Shown piece by piece: positions 6,841 to 7,897 of a stretch of DNA of 7,897 nucleotides (within the stretch, counting starts at the first letter, position 1; the number at the start of each line of letters is the position of its first letter). The translations under genes were made by a program, and so were the position numbers. The notes beneath the pieces are model-generated. The model was given only the letters and a program-made list of their open reading frames with translations, had not been told where the DNA came from and did not search any database. The stretch is from assembly GCA_023135545.1 (NCBI GenBank), contig JAGLSY010000183.1, positions 1 to 7,897 on the forward strand, written 5' to 3'. This stretch comes from Thermoplasmata archaeon. GTDB lineage: Archaea > Thermoplasmatota > Thermoplasmata > SG8-5 > JAGLSY01.

Positions 6841-6977
6841 AGGTCGAGAACCCCCGGTCTTTAGGCTGGGGATGATTCGGCCAGCCACTAACAAGAATAC
6901 CGCCGTAAGCCCATCAATTTAATTTGACTGGCCGCAGAGATATAACCTCTGCGTGTTCGGGCTTATGGCAGCCTAAA
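6841..6977 (-). mobile_element. Relic of an IS200/IS605-family right end (tnpB 3' tip and end hairpin)
   Basis: Read on the minus strand, positions 6957-6919 encode NTQRLYLCGQSN followed by TAA, close in pattern to the C-terminus of archaeal TnpB proteins (G-T-Q-G-I-Y-A-C-G). This frame is open for only 17 codons (6972-6919), with a stop at 6975-6973. About 50 bases further comes a hairpin (6871-6852) with a four-base loop followed by GGTTCTCGACC, the layout of IS605-type right ends. In this family the same segment gives the omega-RNA that guides TnpB. No TnpB catalytic region, TnpA or clear left end is present, so this is a truncated or non-autonomous copy. Family assignment is from memory of such ends and could be wrong; the inverted repeats themselves are certain. 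Confidence 0.45.
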
Positions 6978-7013
6978 TGTAAACATACAGACCTGAAGGG
7001 ACTGGTAGTTTAC
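6852..7013 (+). ncRNA. Candidate structured 5' leader of the ABC permease mRNA
   Basis: As plus-strand RNA the gap folds into several stems. P1: 6852-6859 with 6864-6871, loop UUUA. A: 6878-6884 with 6928-6934 (7 bp). B: 6902-6912 with 6959-6969 (11 bp). C: 6933-6939 with 6947-6953 (7 bp). D: 6979-6984 with 7008-7013, extended by short inner pairs. A and B cross, which gives a pseudoknot. An alternative 9-bp stem, 6860-6868 with 6969-6977, excludes P1. The three non-Watson-Crick pairs in P1 and B (6856.6867, 6858.6865, 6905.6966) are G.U on this strand but C.A on the other. This suggests, but does not prove, a functional plus-strand RNA. It matches no riboswitch class I know; the same sequence may simply be a transposon-end relic. 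Confidence 0.35.
6933..6953. repeat. Perfect 7-bp inverted repeat around a TATA-like core
   Basis: CGCAGAG and CTCTGCG flank the 7-base core ATATAAC. It may be a hairpin (stem C of the leader or omega-RNA) or an operator over a TATA element whose start site would be near 6969. Confidence 0.6.
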
Positions 7014-7022
7014 AACTGTTGT
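7012..7022. repeat. Short palindrome before the ribosome binding site
   Basis: ACAAC-T-GTTGT, a perfect 5-bp inverted repeat 13 bases before the GGAGG. It overlaps the end of stem D by two bases. Its length is small enough to arise by chance. Confidence 0.3.
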
Positions 7023-7035
7023 GGTAATAGGAGAA

Positions 7036-7040
7036 GGAGG
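7036..7040 (+). promoter_or_regulatory. Strong Shine-Dalgarno site of the ABC permease
   Basis: GGAGG (within GAGAAGGAGG) with 9 bases before the ATG at 7050. It is the only strong SD at a gene start in the window and decides this start. It agrees with the view that this mRNA has a real leader. Confidence 0.75.
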
Positions 7041-7049
7041 AAAGGCCTC

Positions 7050-7897
7050 ATGGGTCTCGCAAACAAGATAAATTCCTTCATAGCCAGAAAGAAAACGGTG
7101 AAGGCCTGGTATGGCATAGTTATCACCTTCTTCATTCTCCTTGTCATAGTTCCAACCCTCTTCGTTCTGACCTATGCATTCACTGGCTGGGATGAGATAC
7201 AGGAAACCGTGATGAAGGCCCCGCCTGAGATAACTTATTCGTCTGTGGACCTTTCTGACAACTCCACATATCTTATTCATTTTAGACCGCCATCTGCCAT
7301 CGATATTGCAGAGCCAACGCCTCTGGAAGCCGCATATTTCTCTGCTTCAAATCATACCCTTAATTACACTATTTATTTCATTGACGACGATGAAGTCGAA
7401 ATAGAATTATACCGCGAAGCACAGATAACTGGCACCGGTTCGGTCTGGTTCAACATCTCGGCCAATGATTCATACAACGAGATCAACCATGTAGGGGATG
7501 CCTACCATAGCATGACCCTCTACGACGGCCAGACAGTTCTTGAAACCTGGAATTCCAGCCTGGTTCTTAGGGTGGGAAGCGAAAGACCCTTCAACCATGT
7601 TCTCGAGGCCCTCAAGGTGTCATTTGTCATCGCAACGATAGTCACGATAATCGACTTCGCGGCCGGACTTCCGATGGCCTGGCTCATGGTCAGGAAGGAC
7701 TTCTGGGGAAAGAAGTACGTGGACACCCTGATTGACATGCCGCTGGCCGTTCCAACCGCCGCCCTCGGATTCTCGACGGCCCTCTTCTGGGCCGTGACTC
7801 CCGGCCTCAACCCCTACGGCTCGCTCAACATGACATCATCGCCCTTCCTGCTGGTCATACTTCTTCACATTGTCTTTTCATATCCGTATATGGTCAG
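7050..7897 (+). CDS. ABC transporter permease, molybdate/tungstate/sulfate type (3' end cut)
   Basis: The first 282 residues of an inner-membrane ABC permease of the ModB/WtpB/CysT type; the gene runs off the window. TM1 is at about 20-43. Residues about 45-180 form a large extracytoplasmic insert. Then comes the family core: 'EALKVSFVIATIVTIIDFAAGLPMAWLMVRKDFWGKKYVDTLIDMPLAVPTAALGF' spans about 186-241 and resembles 'AW...R..F.G...D...D.PLA.P' of molybdate/thiosulfate permeases. Further hydrophobic segments follow, up to about 282. The EAA loop that contacts the ATPase would lie beyond the edge. The insert carries six N-x-S/T sequons (N71, N101, N105, N135, N139, N168), so it is likely exposed and perhaps glycosylated. 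The gene probably heads an operon with ATPase and binding-protein genes downstream, since none lies upstream. The substrate is unsure. The start is set by the GGAGG. Confidence 0.85.
   Translation, partial: MGLANKINSFIARKKTVKAWYGIVITFFILLVIVPTLFVLTYAFTGWDEIQETVMKAPPEITYSSVDLSDNSTYLIHFRPPSAIDIAEPTPLEAAYFSASNHTLNYTIYFIDDDEVEIELYREAQITGTGSVWFNISANDSYNEINHVGDAYHSMTLYDGQTVLETWNSSLVLRVGSERPFNHVLEALKVSFVIATIVTIIDFAAGLPMAWLMVRKDFWGKKYVDTLIDMPLAVPTAALGFSTALFWAVTPGLNPYGSLNMTSSPFLLVILLHIVFSYPYMV

Noticed and set aside
6872..6922. 16-codon open frame (MIRPATNKNTAVSPSI) in the leader before the ABC permease
   Set aside because: No properly spaced SD and overlaps stems A and B; could be chance. It would be worth reviving only if Ribo-seq shows it.
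6841..7013. Known riboswitch classes (cobalamin, fluoride, Moco) for the structured leader
   Set aside because: CCACT at 6885-6889 faintly recalls the cobalamin box, but the rest of the consensus is missing; no fluoride or Moco consensus could be found by eye.
6963..7280. 105-residue minus-strand frame over the start of the ABC permease, checked as remaining tnpB sequence
   Set aside because: The translation shows no TnpB motif; it is antisense to the permease. So no more than the tnpB tip can be present.

Overview
The window most likely comes from an archaeon, probably Thermoplasmatota/Euryarchaeota-like. Reasons: a KaiC/RadA-type single-domain ATPase, an archaeal-size diphthamide synthetase (Dph6), and archaeal TATA elements about 26 to 30 nt upstream of start codons with almost no Shine-Dalgarno (SD) sequences, which points to leaderless mRNAs. 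The lineage is inferred from gene content only.

Layout, left to right. A KaiC-like ATPase (8..707, minus; stop codon at 6..8) is divergent from a 73-residue Cys/His and Lys/Arg-rich protein (849..1070, plus). That gene converges on a winged-helix regulator with a TerB-like C-terminal domain (1114..1872, minus). A divergent promoter region leads to a large secreted/membrane protein of unknown function (2004..3860, plus). It is followed after 9 bp by dph6, diphthine-ammonia ligase (3870..4535, plus), and then by an LctP-family lactate/glycolate permease with its own promoter (4589..6133, plus). This converges on a DUF4184-like membrane metal-hydrolase-like protein (6164..6709, minus). The last gene is the 5' part of a molybdate/tungstate/sulfate-type ABC permease (7050..7897, plus), cut by the window edge.

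The genes are mostly single housekeeping or accessory units rather than one pathway. The most unusual place is the 340-bp gap before the ABC permease. It holds overlapping inverted repeats: an 8-bp hairpin, two crossing stems that form a pseudoknot topology, a 7-bp hairpin with an AT-rich loop, and a long-range 9-bp stem that excludes the first hairpin. On the minus strand it also looks like the 3' tip of an IS200/IS605 tnpB gene with its right-end hairpin (possible omega-RNA remnant). On the plus strand the three non-Watson-Crick pairs in the two main stems are all G.U, which would suit a structured 5' leader of the permease mRNA. That gene is also the only one here with a strong SD sequence. 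I read it as a transposon-end relic that now lies in, and may act as, the leader of a transporter operon; this is inference.

No tRNA, rRNA, CRISPR array or complete insertion sequence was seen.
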